A stretch of 64,000 bases of DNA from Exiguobacterium sp. s122 (GCF_018618475.1 NZ_JACSMD010000004.1:1-64000); one strand, 5' to 3'. Positions 43,948 through 53,434 are shown, counted from the first letter of the stretch. Made by a program: numbers and translations. The notes: generated from the sequence alone by a model not told the origin.

Positions 43948-46154
43948 TTTGATTGGCCTCCTGAAAGTTCGTTTACTTTTTTCAGTACGTATAACTTACT
44001 TACAAAATCACCTTTGACAATCGGCTCGATGTAAAGCCCGACGTGCATGAGCTCATCACCGCCGTAACGCTGGCCCTCTACTTCATAGACGGCTGTTGTG
44101 TCCAATCCTCTCAATTTCAACAAACGGATGAGCGGTGCGGTTTCGCTGAGCACGCTATAGTCACAGACGATGACTTCCTCTTCCGATACGAACATCCAAG
44201 AAGGATGATTGCTGTCGAATGCGCTCTCCAGCCGGTAGAACGTCCCATATTGGAACGTACGACGATGCTCCTGATAGAATGCGACTTGCTGTTTGACGAT
44301 CGCCTTCTCGTCTTCTGACATCTCAGTCACATCGAGCTCATAACCGAACACGCCAGCCATCGCGACGTTCCCCCGCATCTCGAGACTCGTCTCACGGTGT
44401 GTCTGGTGGTTTGGCACAGCCGAGACGTGTGCGCCCATCGAGGAGATGGGATACACTATGCTCGTCCCATGTTGAATTTTCAAACGCGCGATGGCGTCCG
44501 TGTTGTCACTCGTCCACGTTTGAGGCATGTAGTACAACATGCCTGGATCGAACCGACCGCCGCCGCCGGAGCAGCTCTCGAACAAGATGTTCGGATAGCG
44601 TGACGTGATCGTCTCGAGCACTTCATATAGTCCAAGGACATAGCGGTGTAACACTTCTCCTTGACGGTCACTCGGTAGTGACGTCGAGAATACCTCGGTC
44701 ACGTTACGGTTGAAGTCCCATTTGAGATAATCGATTGGGACGCGGTCCAACACCTCGGTCATCTGCTGCACGATGTTATCTCGTACTTCTTTCCGACTGA
44801 AATCGAGTACATATTGATCTCGTCCTTTGGATAGACCGCGTCCCGGGATTTGAATCGCCCAGTCCGGATGCTGTTTGAAGAGTTCGCTCTCTCTCGAAAT
44901 CATCTCCGGTTCGAACCATAGACCGAATTTCATGCCTTTGGTGTGAATGTAGTCTGCGAGTCCTTTCAATCCGTTCGGAATCTTTTGCTCATATTCGAAC
45001 CAGTCGCCTAGTGACGTGTAATCATCATCGCGACGTCCGAACCAGCCATCGTCCAGCACGAACAACTCGATTCCGAGCGCGGCACTCTCATCGACGATCG
45101 ATTTGATTTTGGCTTCGTCGAAGTCGAAATAAGTCGCTTCCCAGTTGTTGATCAAAATTGGTCGGTCTGCGTCACGGAAGGTTCCGCGTGCGAGCCGTTC
45201 ACGATACAGGGCGTGGAATGCTTGTGACATTTCCATCGTCCCGTTTGCACTATAGACGATGTTCACTTCCGGCGTTTGGAAACATGCGCCTGGATCCAAA
45301 CGCCACTCGAATCCAAATTCGTTGATGCCGAGTTGCACACGGGTCTGTCCGTATGGGTCTCGTTCGAGCAACATTTGATGACTTCCGCTATAGACAAGGC
45401 TGAAGCCGACTGCTTCTCCCGCATACTCCGTCGTCTCGGGTGAAACGAGTGCGAGAAACGGGTTCATCTGGTGACTACTCGAGCCACGTTTGCTGTCGAA
45501 TACTTTCACGCCACGTTTTACTGGTTCACGCTCCATCATTCGTTCTCGGCCCCACATCCCGTTCAGCGTGATGACCTCGAGCTCTTGAAGCGGAAGGTCC
45601 AATGAGAGGCTCGCTGCTTTTTGAAGGTAATGGGTCTCCGCTCCTTCATTTTCAATTCGAACGGATCGTGCCAACACCGGACGGTCACGATACACGGTAT
45701 AGACGAGACGAGCAGTCAGTCGCTCTTTCGGATCTTCGAGTGTGATGATCAGCGTCTCGGCTTCTTCATCCTGTTCGACATACGTCGAAGGCATGCCATC
45801 AAGACGCGGTTTTCCTGTCACAATCTCATAGGACTTGTAACGGAAATCCGTGACAGTCGATCCGTCTTCGTGGCGGATGACTTGGGCCGGCGTCCGATAA
45901 TCTCCCGTCCCGTAACCTGGATATTCTTGCAAGATCGTATCGAGGGAATAAAGGCGATCCGTCGCCTCCGGAAAGTTCGGGGAAAAGGAACGGTCGACGC
46001 GAGGATACTTCCGTCCACCGCGATATGCCGAAATCGCCTGACCAAAATATTCGTTGGTCAACACGTTGCCTTCTTCGACACGGAGCACATAGCTAAACAC
46101 TGCATTAGACAAATGGAATACTCTCTCTGTTTCGTTAACATGAATCAACTTCAT
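43944..46154 (-). CDS. GH36 alpha-galactosidase
   Basis: 736 residues with no signal peptide, so it works in the cytosol on imported sugars. It has the family core LFVLDDGWFG, nucleophile Asp in LKWDFNRN near 479, ESCSGGGGRFD and the acid/base Asp in WTSDNTDAI near 548. Length and order match GH36 AgaA/RafA enzymes. GGGAGG lies before the ATG. Two GTTTA(G/C)TAAAC operators are 50-90 bp upstream, pointing to control by the adjacent LacI-type regulator. Confidence 0.93.
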   Translation of the reverse strand: MKLIHVNETERVFHLSNAVFSYVLRVEEGNVLTNEYFGQAISAYRGGRKYPRVDRSFSPNFPEATDRLYSLDTILQEYPGYGTGDYRTPAQVIRHEDGSTVTDFRYKSYEIVTGKPRLDGMPSTYVEQDEEAETLIITLEDPKERLTARLVYTVYRDRPVLARSVRIENEGAETHYLQKAASLSLDLPLQELEVITLNGMWGRERMMEREPVKRGVKVFDSKRGSSSHQMNPFLALVSPETTEYAGEAVGFSLVYSGSHQMLLERDPYGQTRVQLGINEFGFEWRLDPGACFQTPEVNIVYSANGTMEMSQAFHALYRERLARGTFRDADRPILINNWEATYFDFDEAKIKSIVDESAALGIELFVLDDGWFGRRDDDYTSLGDWFEYEQKIPNGLKGLADYIHTKGMKFGLWFEPEMISRESELFKQHPDWAIQIPGRGLSKGRDQYVLDFSRKEVRDNIVQQMTEVLDRVPIDYLKWDFNRNVTEVFSTSLPSDRQGEVLHRYVLGLYEVLETITSRYPNILFESCSGGGGRFDPGMLYYMPQTWTSDNTDAIARLKIQHGTSIVYPISSMGAHVSAVPNHQTHRETSLEMRGNVAMAGVFGYELDVTEMSEDEKAIVKQQVAFYQEHRRTFQYGTFYRLESAFDSNHPSWMFVSEEEVIVCDYSVLSETAPLIRLLKLRGLDTTAVYEVEGQRYGGDELMHVGLYIEPIVKGDFVSKLYVLKKVNELSGGQSK

Positions 46155-46206
46155 GGCTCAACCTCCCAATAGTGGTTGCGCTTTCAATAAAAACTAAAAT
46201 GAAAGC

Positions 46207-46217
46207 GTTTACTAAAC
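46207..46217. promoter_or_regulatory. LacI-type operator before alpha-galactosidase (distal partner of 46234)
   Basis: GTTTACTAAAC, preceded by a cre-like GAAAGC. It lies 53 bp upstream of the alpha-galactosidase start. Confidence 0.65.
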
Positions 46218-46233
46218 ACATCTATAATTTAAC

Positions 46234-46244
46234 GTTTAGTAAAC
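46234..46244. promoter_or_regulatory. LacI-type operator before alpha-galactosidase
   Basis: GTTTAGTAAAC, 27 bp from the previous site. The same string is found upstream of galK at 51107. Confidence 0.65.
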
Positions 46245-46264
46245 ACTTTGTCAATCGCTTTTAT

Positions 46265-47284
46265 TCAATTTTTATAATGGACACTTTCTCGCTTGATCAG
46301 TTTGGCCGGAATCATGACTCGTACGGGAATATCTCGTTCTTCGCGGATCCGTTCCAACGCCAACTTGACGGCAAATTTCCCAAGTTCTTCGGTCTCTACC
46401 TTCACGGTCGTCAACGAAGGTGTCAGGAATTCAGCGATTTCAATGTCGTCGAAACTAGAGATCGAGATGTCCTCTGGGATGCTGTATCCTTGTTTTTGAA
46501 AAGCGCGATACACACCGACGGCCATCGGGTCACTCGCGACCAACACCGCTGTCGTGTCGCCACGCTCCGTCAACTGTTCACCTAAACGCAGTCCTTCCAA
46601 CGTGCTCCATCCTCCTAATAGCCCATAGCGGAGATGCTGCAACCCTTTGTCGTTCATCCAAGATACATAGGTCTGATATCGATCCTCGTCCTCATTGAAA
46701 TAGACGTCACCCTCTTGGTTCATGACGACACGCTGCCCTCCGATATAGGCGATGTTGCGATGTCCGTTTTCGTATAGATGTTCTAGACTCGCTATGGTCG
46801 CGCTTTTGAAATCAGAATATACGGCGTCAAACCGTGCGTCGGCATGCGAATCATCGATGACGACAATATTAGGATTCTCGTTATAGAGCGACTCCAATGT
46901 TTTCGGGTCGACCGTACCGAGGACGAGGATTCCTCCGAGATGGTTCAATCCTTCCCAGTCCGCTTTTTTATCAGACAGACGGATCACCCGGTTGACACTC
47001 ACCCTCAGCCGTTCGGCTTCTTGTTCAATACCGCGTCGAATCGCTCGGAAATATGGATCATCAATCTCTTGAATCTCATTGACCGTGGTCACGAGCCCAA
47101 CTGTCGCGATCCGGTTCTTATGTGTTTTCTTCTCTCGTGGGCTGTATTTTAATTGTTTCGCTGTTTGCAACACTTTATCACGTGTTTCTTGACTGACGGA
47201 TAACTTCTCATCCGAATTCAATACGCGGGATACAGTCGCAATCGAAACGCCCGCCTTCTTCGCCACTTCACGAATGCTTGTCAA
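46265..47284 (-). CDS. LacI-family transcriptional regulator
   Basis: 339 residues: helix-turn-helix SIREVAKKAGVSIATVSRVLN with hinge helix, then a periplasmic-binding-like sensor domain. The likely start is TTG 47284; the ATG at 47293 is only one base from GGAGG. It lies between galKET and the alpha-galactosidase operon, so it presumably senses galactose or an alpha-galactoside and binds the GTTTAGTAAAC sites, one of which is before its own gene. Confidence 0.88.
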   Translation of the reverse strand: MTSIREVAKKAGVSIATVSRVLNSDEKLSVSQETRDKVLQTAKQLKYSPREKKTHKNRIATVGLVTTVNEIQEIDDPYFRAIRRGIEQEAERLRVSVNRVIRLSDKKADWEGLNHLGGILVLGTVDPKTLESLYNENPNIVVIDDSHADARFDAVYSDFKSATIASLEHLYENGHRNIAYIGGQRVVMNQEGDVYFNEDEDRYQTYVSWMNDKGLQHLRYGLLGGWSTLEGLRLGEQLTERGDTTAVLVASDPMAVGVYRAFQKQGYSIPEDISISSFDDIEIAEFLTPSLTTVKVETEELGKFAVKLALERIREERDIPVRVMIPAKLIKRESVHYKN

Positions 47285-47323
47285 AGTAATCATGCCTCCA
47301 ATATTGAGTAAAATGTGATTTCA

Positions 47324-47334
47324 TTTTACTAAAC
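47324..47334. promoter_or_regulatory. LacI-type operator before the regulator gene
   Basis: TTTTACTAAAC, 40 bp upstream of the regulator start; suggests autoregulation. Confidence 0.55.
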
Positions 47335-47363
47335 ATAAGGATTTGTTTCAACCGTAAAGTAAA

Positions 47364-47391
47364 AGGCAGACAAGTCTTCACCTGTCCGCCT
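47364..47391 (-). terminator. Terminator after galKET
   Basis: AGGCGGACAGG and its near complement form a stem followed by TTTTACTTT on the minus strand, 5 bp past the galT stop. Confidence 0.7.
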
Positions 47392-47395
47392 CCCT

Positions 47396-48868
47396 TTAGT
47401 CCCGTGATTGAATTACTTGAATAAAGCGCTGAAGTCCTCGTTGTCCATTTTCGTCCAACTTAAAGACGCCGCAGTCCTCAAGTCCCTTAACAAATTTTTC
47501 GGCTACGGCCATTTCGATGAAACGTTCGATATTCTCCCTTCCATCGTATGCTCGTTTCAATTCGCAAGCCCAATCTTGATGGAGATCTTGTACGTTGTCC
47601 GTTTCTCCTACAATAAATCTCTTAACTTCGTCCATCTCAGCTTGGAGCCTCGCCGGCAGTACAGCAAGCCCCATCACCTCGATCAATCCGATATTTTCTC
47701 GTTTGATATGGTGAACATCTGCATGGGGATGGAAGAGTCCGAGTGGATGTTCCGATGTCGTCCGGTTGTTTCGAAGAACGAGATCCAACTCGAAGAACTC
47801 ACCTTTTTTTCGTGCGATTGGTGTGATTGTATTATGCGGGGCGTCCGTATGGGCCAAGATGTGACATGCTTCGTCCGAATAGTTGCGCCAAGTCGACAAG
47901 ACACGATCCGCGCACGCGACGAGGCTGTTCTGATTTTGGCTACGCAACCGAATGACCGACAACGGCCAAAGCAACGTGTGTCCGCTCACATCTGGGAATT
48001 CCTCAAAAGAGAATCGGCCTGTCTCGCGCGCCTCCGCCATCGCAAACGTGTATCGTCCTGCTTGGTAATGGTCGTGCGATAAAATCGAGCCGCCCACAAT
48101 CGGCAGGTCGGCATTCGATCCCGCGAAGTAATGCGGAAATTTCTCTACAAAGTCGAGCAGACGGACGAACGACGAACGGTCGATCCGCATATCTCGATGC
48201 TCACCCGACAATAAGATGCAGTGTTCGTCGTAATAGACGTAAGGCGAGTACTGCATATACCATTCCTCGCCTCCGAGTTCGAGCGGCACAAGCCGATGAT
48301 TGGCTCGCGCCGGATGATCTAAACGCCCTTCGTACCCTTCATTTTCCACACAGAGGAGACACTTCGGGTACGGGGCCCCCTCTTTCTTCACGCTCTTCTG
48401 TTGCGCGATCTCTTTCGGATCTTTCTCTGGCTTCGACACGTTGATGGTGATGTCGACCATTCCATATCTTGTATCTACTTGATAAGAGATATTCTGTTTC
48501 GTTCGCTCTGTCTGAATATAGTTCGAGTCCGTCGACAACCGGTAAAAGTAATCCGTCGCCATGACCGGGTCCGTCGCGTACTTGTCGTAAAACACCCGTT
48601 CTACTTCCGAGGGGCGTGGCATGAATTGGTCCATCATGTCTGCCGCGAATCGATCCCGCTGTGACCGGCCGTCCTCAGTCAAACCGTTCCGCACCGCCTC
48701 GTCCACCAATCGGTCGACGAGCTCCGGGATTCGACCGTTCGTCGTCTCATCGCTCGGTGTCGCCCCCGTCATGGCGAGCAACCGGTTCTTCACGTAGATG
48801 ACATCCCGCTCCTGGATGAGTCCACTTTTTAGCGTTGCCGCCACGAGTCCATTCACAAGCGCACTCAT
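47396..48868 (-). CDS. galT: UDP-glucose-hexose-1-phosphate uridylyltransferase (Firmicutes type)
   Basis: 490 residues of the long Gram-positive GalT form. It exchanges galactose-1-phosphate for glucose-1-phosphate on UDP. The motif GGSILSHDHYQAG near residue 255-268 matches the active-site His region, and CLLCVENEGYEGRLDHPARANHR is typical. It overlaps galE by 4 bp (ATGA). Confidence 0.95.
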   Translation of the reverse strand: MSALVNGLVAATLKSGLIQERDVIYVKNRLLAMTGATPSDETTNGRIPELVDRLVDEAVRNGLTEDGRSQRDRFAADMMDQFMPRPSEVERVFYDKYATDPVMATDYFYRLSTDSNYIQTERTKQNISYQVDTRYGMVDITINVSKPEKDPKEIAQQKSVKKEGAPYPKCLLCVENEGYEGRLDHPARANHRLVPLELGGEEWYMQYSPYVYYDEHCILLSGEHRDMRIDRSSFVRLLDFVEKFPHYFAGSNADLPIVGGSILSHDHYQAGRYTFAMAEARETGRFSFEEFPDVSGHTLLWPLSVIRLRSQNQNSLVACADRVLSTWRNYSDEACHILAHTDAPHNTITPIARKKGEFFELDLVLRNNRTTSEHPLGLFHPHADVHHIKRENIGLIEVMGLAVLPARLQAEMDEVKRFIVGETDNVQDLHQDWACELKRAYDGRENIERFIEMAVAEKFVKGLEDCGVFKLDENGQRGLQRFIQVIQSRD

Positions 48869-49863
48869 CGTCCCACCTCACGATATCCGTCAGGGTGGGC
48901 GGCATGCCATGCCCATGCATCTGCGATGATACGGGTGATATCGGTTCTTTCAGGAGCCCACCCCAGTACTCGCTTCGCTTTTTCCGCAGAGGCAATGAGA
49001 CGTGCGGGGTCGCCAGCTCGGCGCGTCGTCGCCTGAGCAGGAATCGCGTGTCCCGTCACTTGACGGGCCGCCTGAATCATCTCATTGACAGAGAATCCCA
49101 TATTCGATCCCAAATTGAACACGTCACTCTTCTGACCGTCACGCAAATAGTGGAGAGCACGCACATGTGCATCTACCAAGTCTTCGACGTGGATATAGTC
49201 ACGGATGCATGTCCCGTCTTCTGTCGGATAATCCGTTCCGTAGATGGAGATGTGGTCACGTTTCCCGTTCGCCACTTCCAAAATGAGCGGAATGAGATGT
49301 GTCTCGGGATGATGGTCCTCACCAATCTCTCCTCCCGACCTTGCCCCCGCCACATTGAAATAGCGCAGAGCCACATAGCGCAGTCCATGGGCATTCCCGA
49401 TCCAACCCATCATCTTCTCCATCGCGAGCTTCGTTTCACCATACGTCGACGTCGGATGTGTCAGGGCCGACTCGGCAATCGGCATGATTTCCTGATCGCC
49501 ATACGTCGCTGCCGTCGAAGAGAAAACGATCTCAAGCACACCGTGTCTCACCATCGTTTCTAACAACACCTGGGTCCCATAAACGTTGTTGTCATAATAA
49601 TCGAGCGGTTTCTCCATCGACTCGCCGACGAGCGAATTTGCCGCAAAATGGACCACTTGGTCAAACTGACCTTGAGAGAACACCTTGTCTAAAAAGGCTT
49701 TATCTCGGATATCCCCCTCATAAAACGTCGCATCAGGATGCAACGCTCGGCGATGTCCCGTCGACAAATTATCCACGACGACGACATCTTCGCCTCGATC
49801 AATCAGTTGATAGACCGCATGAGAGCCGATATAACCGGCGCCCCCTACAACGAGAATACTCAT
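48865..49863 (-). CDS. galE: UDP-glucose 4-epimerase
   Basis: 332 residues. NAD-binding GGAGYIGSH at 7-15, SSTAATYG and catalytic YGETK near 150. It regenerates UDP-glucose for GalT. AAAGGAGGG precedes the ATG, and it overlaps the galK stop by 4 bp. Confidence 0.95.
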   Translation of the reverse strand: MSILVVGGAGYIGSHAVYQLIDRGEDVVVVDNLSTGHRRALHPDATFYEGDIRDKAFLDKVFSQGQFDQVVHFAANSLVGESMEKPLDYYDNNVYGTQVLLETMVRHGVLEIVFSSTAATYGDQEIMPIAESALTHPTSTYGETKLAMEKMMGWIGNAHGLRYVALRYFNVAGARSGGEIGEDHHPETHLIPLILEVANGKRDHISIYGTDYPTEDGTCIRDYIHVEDLVDAHVRALHYLRDGQKSDVFNLGSNMGFSVNEMIQAARQVTGHAIPAQATTRRAGDPARLIASAEKAKRVLGWAPERTDITRIIADAWAWHAAHPDGYREVGR

Positions 49864-51038
49864 GAGATGCTCCCTCCTTTGATTTCATGGGCTCCTTCCC
49901 CGATAGAAGCGACGTAGCAAGTCGGCGCATATCCAATTTGACGTTCATAGTCCGCACTCACTTCGTCGATAAAACGAGCAATCTCATGTTCCCGTACCAA
50001 AGCGATGGCACAACCTCCAAAACCGGCGCCCGTCATGCGCGCCCCAATCGCTCCATGTCTCCATGCGCTCTCGACCAATGTGTTCAACTCGACACCGGTC
50101 ACGTCATAATCCTTATCCAACGAGCGATGAGAGGCATCCATCAGTTCTCCGAAGCGATGGACGTCACCGGCCTGAAGCGCGCGGAGCGCCTCACGTGTGC
50201 GCTCATTTTCACTGACGACGTGTCTTGCCCGGCGATAGATGGTCTCATCTTCAAATCGACCTTGTCTTTCTTCTAGTGTGTCACTGTCCAAATCACAGAG
50301 CGCACGGATATTCAATTCTTGATTGAGAACTTCTAGTGCCGTGTCACACTCTTGTCGCCGCTCGTTGTATTTAGATTCGGCCAGTTCACGCCGCTTATTC
50401 GTATTCATGATGACGACCAATACATCCTCAAACTCAAACGGCGCATACGTACATTCAAGCGTATCGCAATCGAGTAACATCGCTTGATTCTTCTTGCCCA
50501 TCCCGACCGCATATTGGTCCATGATCCCGCTGTTGACCCCGATGTATTCATTCTCGGCGCGTTGTCCGAATTTGACGAGATCAAGTTGATCAAAGTTCAA
50601 ATCATACACCTCATTCAGAGCGACCGCCGTCACCAACTCAATCGAAGCCGACGAAGACAAGCCCGCACCGTTAGGGATATCGCCAAAATACAGAAAGTCC
50701 AACCCGAACGACGGTTCACGTCCATCAAGCATGTAACGGAGCATCGCTTTCGGATAATTCACCCACCCGTGAGCGTCTTGATAATCAAGCTCACCTAACG
50801 GCACAGTGACCACTCCAGCTTCCGGAAAATTCATCGAGTAAAAACGGCACTGTCGATCCGTCCGACGTCGTACCAACGCATATGTTCCGAACGTCAACGC
50901 CGCAGGAAAGACGTGTCCCCCATTGTAGTCGATATGCTCTCCAATCAAATTGATTCTCCCAGGCGCAAAAAATACCCGCTCGAACTCCTCGTGAAAAGTG
51001 TTTGTAAATGCTTCAGACAGTTTCATCATATCTTTCAT
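49860..51038 (-). CDS. galK: Galactokinase
   Basis: 392 residues of the GHMP kinase family: signature PGRINLIGEHIDYNGG, ATP loop GLSSSASIELV near 125 and C-terminal GARMTGAGFGGCAIAL. It phosphorylates galactose in the Leloir pathway. ATG 51038 has GGAGGG seven bases upstream; the frame extends to 51137 across the promoter. First gene of galKET, with a LacI-type operator upstream. Confidence 0.95.
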   Translation of the reverse strand: MKDMMKLSEAFTNTFHEEFERVFFAPGRINLIGEHIDYNGGHVFPAALTFGTYALVRRRTDRQCRFYSMNFPEAGVVTVPLGELDYQDAHGWVNYPKAMLRYMLDGREPSFGLDFLYFGDIPNGAGLSSSASIELVTAVALNEVYDLNFDQLDLVKFGQRAENEYIGVNSGIMDQYAVGMGKKNQAMLLDCDTLECTYAPFEFEDVLVVIMNTNKRRELAESKYNERRQECDTALEVLNQELNIRALCDLDSDTLEERQGRFEDETIYRRARHVVSENERTREALRALQAGDVHRFGELMDASHRSLDKDYDVTGVELNTLVESAWRHGAIGARMTGAGFGGCAIALVREHEIARFIDEVSADYERQIGYAPTCYVASIGEGAHEIKGGSIS

Positions 51039-51106
51039 AGCCATTCCCTCCTCATCAGTTTCACCACACTCTGATTCTAACGCATTCAATCTATAAAATA
51101 AATAAT

Positions 51107-51117
51107 GTTTAGTAAAC
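51107..51117. promoter_or_regulatory. LacI-type operator before galK
   Basis: GTTTAGTAAAC, identical to the 46234 site, 69 bp before the galK start. A looser GTTCAGTTAAC is at 51183-51193. Confidence 0.65.
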
Positions 51118-51215
51118 AAATTATGAGTTTTTTTCATTTTTACGAAGAACTAAAATAATTTAAAATTTACAATATAACTATTGTTCAGTTAACAAAATCG
51201 ATTGAATCCGATTAT

Positions 51216-51247
51216 AAAACCCGCACTGGTTCACCAGTGCGGGTTTT
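51216..51247. terminator. Bidirectional terminator
   Basis: A perfect 14-bp stem (AAAACCCGCACTGG) with a TTCA loop and T run, between galK and the glucosidase remnant. Confidence 0.9.
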
Positions 51248-51302
51248 ATATGGAGCTTATTCACAATAGAGATATCTCACTTGTTTGATATCTCATCTCT
51301 TT

Positions 51303-51475
51303 TTAACGAAGACTCTTCCTATTCGTTAGAATGACGTGACGATACCACTCGTACGAATCTTTTCGATAGCGATTGAGCGTCCCCTTCCCGTCATTATTAC
51401 GGTCCACATAAATAAATCCGTAGCGTTTTTTCATCTCTCCTGTCGTGAATGAAATCGGTTCGATGCATCCCCATC
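51303..51475 (-). pseudogene. 6-phospho-beta-glucosidase (GH1) C-terminal remnant
   Basis: The minus strand reads WGCIEPISFTTGEMKKRYGF then IYVDRNNDGKGTLNRYRKDS and WYRHVILTNRKSL to a stop, the conserved end of GH1 6-phospho-beta-glucosidases. The rest of the gene is absent. These genes are normally preceded by a LicT/BglG antiterminator, whose fragments are at 15.5 and 26.9 kb. Confidence 0.8.
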
Positions 51476-51560
51476 ATAAGCTCTCCATCATCTTATAATG
51501 GTTGTACATATTAAATACGGACCAAGTTCATTTTTATGAACCTGGTCCGTTTGACGGAAT

Positions 51561-51830
51561 TTATGAGTATAGTCCGATAAAGTAAGCAGCGACCACCAAC
51601 AGGAGCACGTATGAGAAAATGACTGTCGGAGGAGAGACCGTCTCATGTTCGAAGCGTTTAAACAATCGTTCTGCCAGATGGCCACTGATGAGTACACTTA
51701 CCCCCACCAAAGCTCCACCCAAAAAGACATTTAATTCTGTCGTCAGAGCAAAGAATACGCTCAACATGATAAATACCGTGGTAAATAGAGTTGAGAAGAC
51801 TTTAAGTTTATTCACAATGACACACCCCAT
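51561..51830 (-). CDS. Small membrane protein
   Basis: Up to 89 residues with about three hydrophobic helices (VFSTLFTTVFIMLSVFFAL, GGALVGVSVLISG, VIFSYVLLLVVAAYFIGLY). The start may be ATG 51830 or GTG 51815; neither has a clear ribosome site. No family recognised. Monocistronic. Confidence 0.5.
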   Translation of the reverse strand: MGCVIVNKLKVFSTLFTTVFIMLSVFFALTTELNVFLGGALVGVSVLISGHLAERLFKRFEHETVSPPTVIFSYVLLLVVAAYFIGLYS

Positions 51831-51964
51831 CCTTTTTTGATTGCGAGAGTGCGCTCGTACTCACGAGTTTATATACTTACGAGTTCGACTTGAAAGAAGA
51901 TTCATAGATTTTGACGGATGATAAGAACGGCTTTAATACAAAACCGGACAACCCGTACTCATTC

Positions 51965-51990
51965 ACTGTATACATTTCGACGTCGAAACG
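51965..51990. repeat. Palindrome family 1, copy 3 (half-degenerate)
   Basis: Core TTTCGACGTCGAAA at 51975-51988 with the left arm CTGTATACA intact and the right arm diverged. It is about 130-145 bp upstream of the coiled-coil gene, the same relation as copy 2. Confidence 0.75.
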
Positions 51991-52117
51991 AATTAGGCTT
52001 GTCAGCAATGCCTCGTCTTGTGTTTACGTAGTAAATACGCGAAAATGGAAGTGAGATGAATGCGAGTCCATATGCGTTCAAACGAGAAAACTATCAAATG
52101 GTAAAGTGGTGAATGCT

Positions 52118-52864
52118 GTGCAGTCTAATGAAACCAAAGTGACCTCTTTTCGAGTCTCACAAGAGGTAAAAGAACACATCCAGCGATTGTCGGAACAGCG
52201 GCAGCTGTCGACAAATCAATTGTTTGAAGAACTGATCACCTTGGCTGATAAACAGGTGCCAGATCCATTGATCAGTTTGGAGAATGATGCTCTCCAGGCG
52301 GCATTGAATCAGGTGCTGGCCCTTTTCAATGAACGAGCCACGCGGCTCGAGCTTCAATCAAAGGAACACGAACGGATCTGTTCGCGCTATCAAAAGACGA
52401 TTCATGACCTTGAGCAAAGCATCATCATAGAGTCGGAACAGCTCAAAGAGGACTATGAGCGTCAAGTCGCGGCCCACGACCAGGAATTAATTCCACTTCA
52501 ACATCAAGTGGAGCTCCTGTTCGCCGAGAAACAAAACGCTCAGGACGCCCTCGAGACCGAACGTGCTTCTTTCAAAGAGGAACTGAAGGCTCAGAAGAAG
52601 TTGGTCTTTAATTTAGAAGAAGACGTCAAGAAGCTCGAGCTAGAGCGCAGCCAGCTCAATCGTCAAAACCAGAACCTGATGGACACGCTTGACGAGTTGA
52701 AGGCACGAACGCGACGAAGCGACCAACTCGAAGAGGAGAACCAAAAACTTCATTTGGAAGTGCAGCTTCTCCGTCGTGAAAAAGAGGCGTTCGAGAACCG
52801 GTTACAGGAACAGGTCGAGCTCGCGGTCTTGCGGGAGCGGAACACCCAACAAAATAAACAATGA
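52118..52864 (+). CDS. Ribbon-helix-helix plus coiled-coil plasmid protein (KfrA-like layout)
   Basis: 248 residues from GTG 52118; an upstream in-frame GTG at 52106 is possible. The N-terminus (NETKVTSFRVSQEVKEHIQ) looks like an RHH DNA-binding strand-helix-helix, followed by a long coiled coil from about 60 to the end, rich in Glu, Lys and Leu. KfrA-type plasmid proteins with this layout bind DNA and aid stability. A palindrome of family 1 lies upstream. A truncated paralogue is at 34214. Confidence 0.6.
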   Translation: MQSNETKVTSFRVSQEVKEHIQRLSEQRQLSTNQLFEELITLADKQVPDPLISLENDALQAALNQVLALFNERATRLELQSKEHERICSRYQKTIHDLEQSIIIESEQLKEDYERQVAAHDQELIPLQHQVELLFAEKQNAQDALETERASFKEELKAQKKLVFNLEEDVKKLELERSQLNRQNQNLMDTLDELKARTRRSDQLEEENQKLHLEVQLLRREKEAFENRLQEQVELAVLRERNTQQNKQ

Positions 52865-52870
52865 TACGAA

Positions 52871-52915
52871 AAGGGTACTAGATTGAGTCAACCAGTGACT
52901 AAATCTAGTACCCTT
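52871..52915. terminator. Terminator after the coiled-coil gene
   Basis: AAGGGTACTAGATT-AGTCA pairs with TGACT-AATCTAGTACCCTT. Very stable stem. Confidence 0.8.
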
Positions 52916-53051
52916 ATATTTATTACAAAGTAAGGATTTAACGGTTCGCAGAAATCGTATGATACATGTTCAATGACTTGACCAAAGATGCTTCCTTCGC
53001 ACGTAGAACCATAACCTCATGAGAGTATAAAAATGACTCCACTTGGTCCAA

Positions 53052-53402
53052 TTAAGATTTTACCCGCAATCCACGCATCTTGAATCGATTACGCTTTTCT
53101 TCTAATTTCACTTTCATATCTACCGAGAACGTACTTTCAGGAGTGTTGTAGGCACGCCGTGCTGCCATACTAAGCATTTTTGCCACATCCTCTGCCCGGT
53201 CGTCCTGTAAATCATGCAGTGAAGATCGAACATACTGGCGAGCCATTTCTCGGTCACGTAGCGATTCAGGGACCGATACATGACGACTTAATGCCAGGGC
53301 CAATTGAGCCGTCTCTAAGCGATAGCTTGTCCCGCCTGCCTGCATACGATTCAGTTCATCCGCTAGCTCGCTTTGCAGAAGTACATGATTACTGTCTGAC
53401 AT
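53052..53402 (-). CDS. Unknown 116-residue protein paired with a nucleotidyltransferase
   Basis: Helical, charged, with a basic C-terminus (KLEEKRNRFKMRGLRVKS). AGGAGGG lies before the ATG. It starts 32 bp after the nucleotidyltransferase gene on the same strand. It may be the partner of a toxin-antitoxin pair, but I do not recognise the family. Confidence 0.6.
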   Translation of the reverse strand: MSDSNHVLLQSELADELNRMQAGGTSYRLETAQLALALSRHVSVPESLRDREMARQYVRSSLHDLQDDRAEDVAKMLSMAARRAYNTPESTFSVDMKVKLEEKRNRFKMRGLRVKS

Positions 53403-53434
53403 CGGTCACCCTCCTCTACTCTTCTTTTGATTTA

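Noticed and set aside
47408..48082. 224-residue plus-strand frame opposite galT
   Set aside because: Antisense shadow of a gene with clear GalT motifs and ATGA coupling to galE.
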